This document shows positions 22,504 through 22,570 of a stretch of DNA of 22,570 bases, piece after piece; the stretch's first letter is position 1, and every line of letters starts with the position of its first letter. The stretch is from positions 1 through 22,570 of the forward strand of contig JAVKFF010000184.1 in the NCBI GenBank assembly GCA_040226215.1, read 5' to 3'. The DNA is from JAVKFF01 sp040226215. Its GTDB lineage: Bacteria > Pseudomonadota > Alphaproteobacteria > DSM-16000 > Inquilinaceae. The position numbers were made by a program, and so were the translations under genes. The notes under the pieces were generated by a model. That model had not been told where the DNA came from. It did not search any database and was given only the letters and a program-made list of their open reading frames with translations.

Positions 22504-22570
22504 AGCGCCAAACCACGCGCCGGTCGACTGGCCCGTGCGCCGGCGGCGAACCTGGCCCCTGGCGGACAGC

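Overview
The window is GC-rich chromosomal DNA with the layout of an alphaproteobacterium, most likely from the Rhodospirillales or a nearby order. The evidence is gene order: rpsT, a FadB1-type enoyl-CoA hydratase, mutM and ubiE on one side of dnaA, coaBC-dut further left, and dnaN-recF-gyrB on the other side. This is the replication-initiation neighbourhood. I found no DnaA-box cluster, so I do not claim that oriC itself is here.

Left part (1-3500, minus strand): a compact apparent operon coaBC -> dut -> Rrf2 regulator -> cysK. It joins coenzyme A synthesis, dUTP removal, and a cysteine synthase with a putative partner regulator. Middle left (3700-6900): a SulP/DauA-type anion transporter on the plus strand sits where many alphaproteobacteria carry ubiB, between coaBC and ubiE. 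It is followed by a 62-bp imperfect palindrome, a 35-aa hydrophobic mini-protein and an entericidin-type lipoprotein. ubiE and mutM are divergent.

Centre (7000-11400, plus strand): mutM, enoyl-CoA hydratase, rpsT (good promoter, long leader, strong terminator), a 25-codon reading frame with its own promoter and Shine-Dalgarno, then dnaA with tandem repeats in its N-terminal extension.

Between dnaA and dnaN, on the opposite strand, is a two-gene potassium module: a KefB/KefC-type antiporter translationally coupled (TGATG) to a six-TM cyclic-nucleotide-regulated K+ channel of MloK1 type. Then follow dnaN, recF and gyrB.

Right part (19800-22570): a cluster of dispersed palindromic repeats, three small exported cysteine-containing proteins of unknown function, an AT-rich island with nested inverted repeats, and a MoeB/ThiF-type adenylyltransferase at the edge.

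Most of the window is housekeeping. I see no phage, IS element, CRISPR array, rRNA or tRNA. The observations most worth following are: (i) the Rrf2 regulator beside cysK lacks Fe-S cysteines and ends in a C-terminal isoleucine, as CysK-docking partners do; (ii) the K+ channel/KefB pair between dnaA and dnaN; (iii) the expressed-looking mini-ORF before dnaA; (iv) the missing ubiB; (v) several strong unassigned palindromes.
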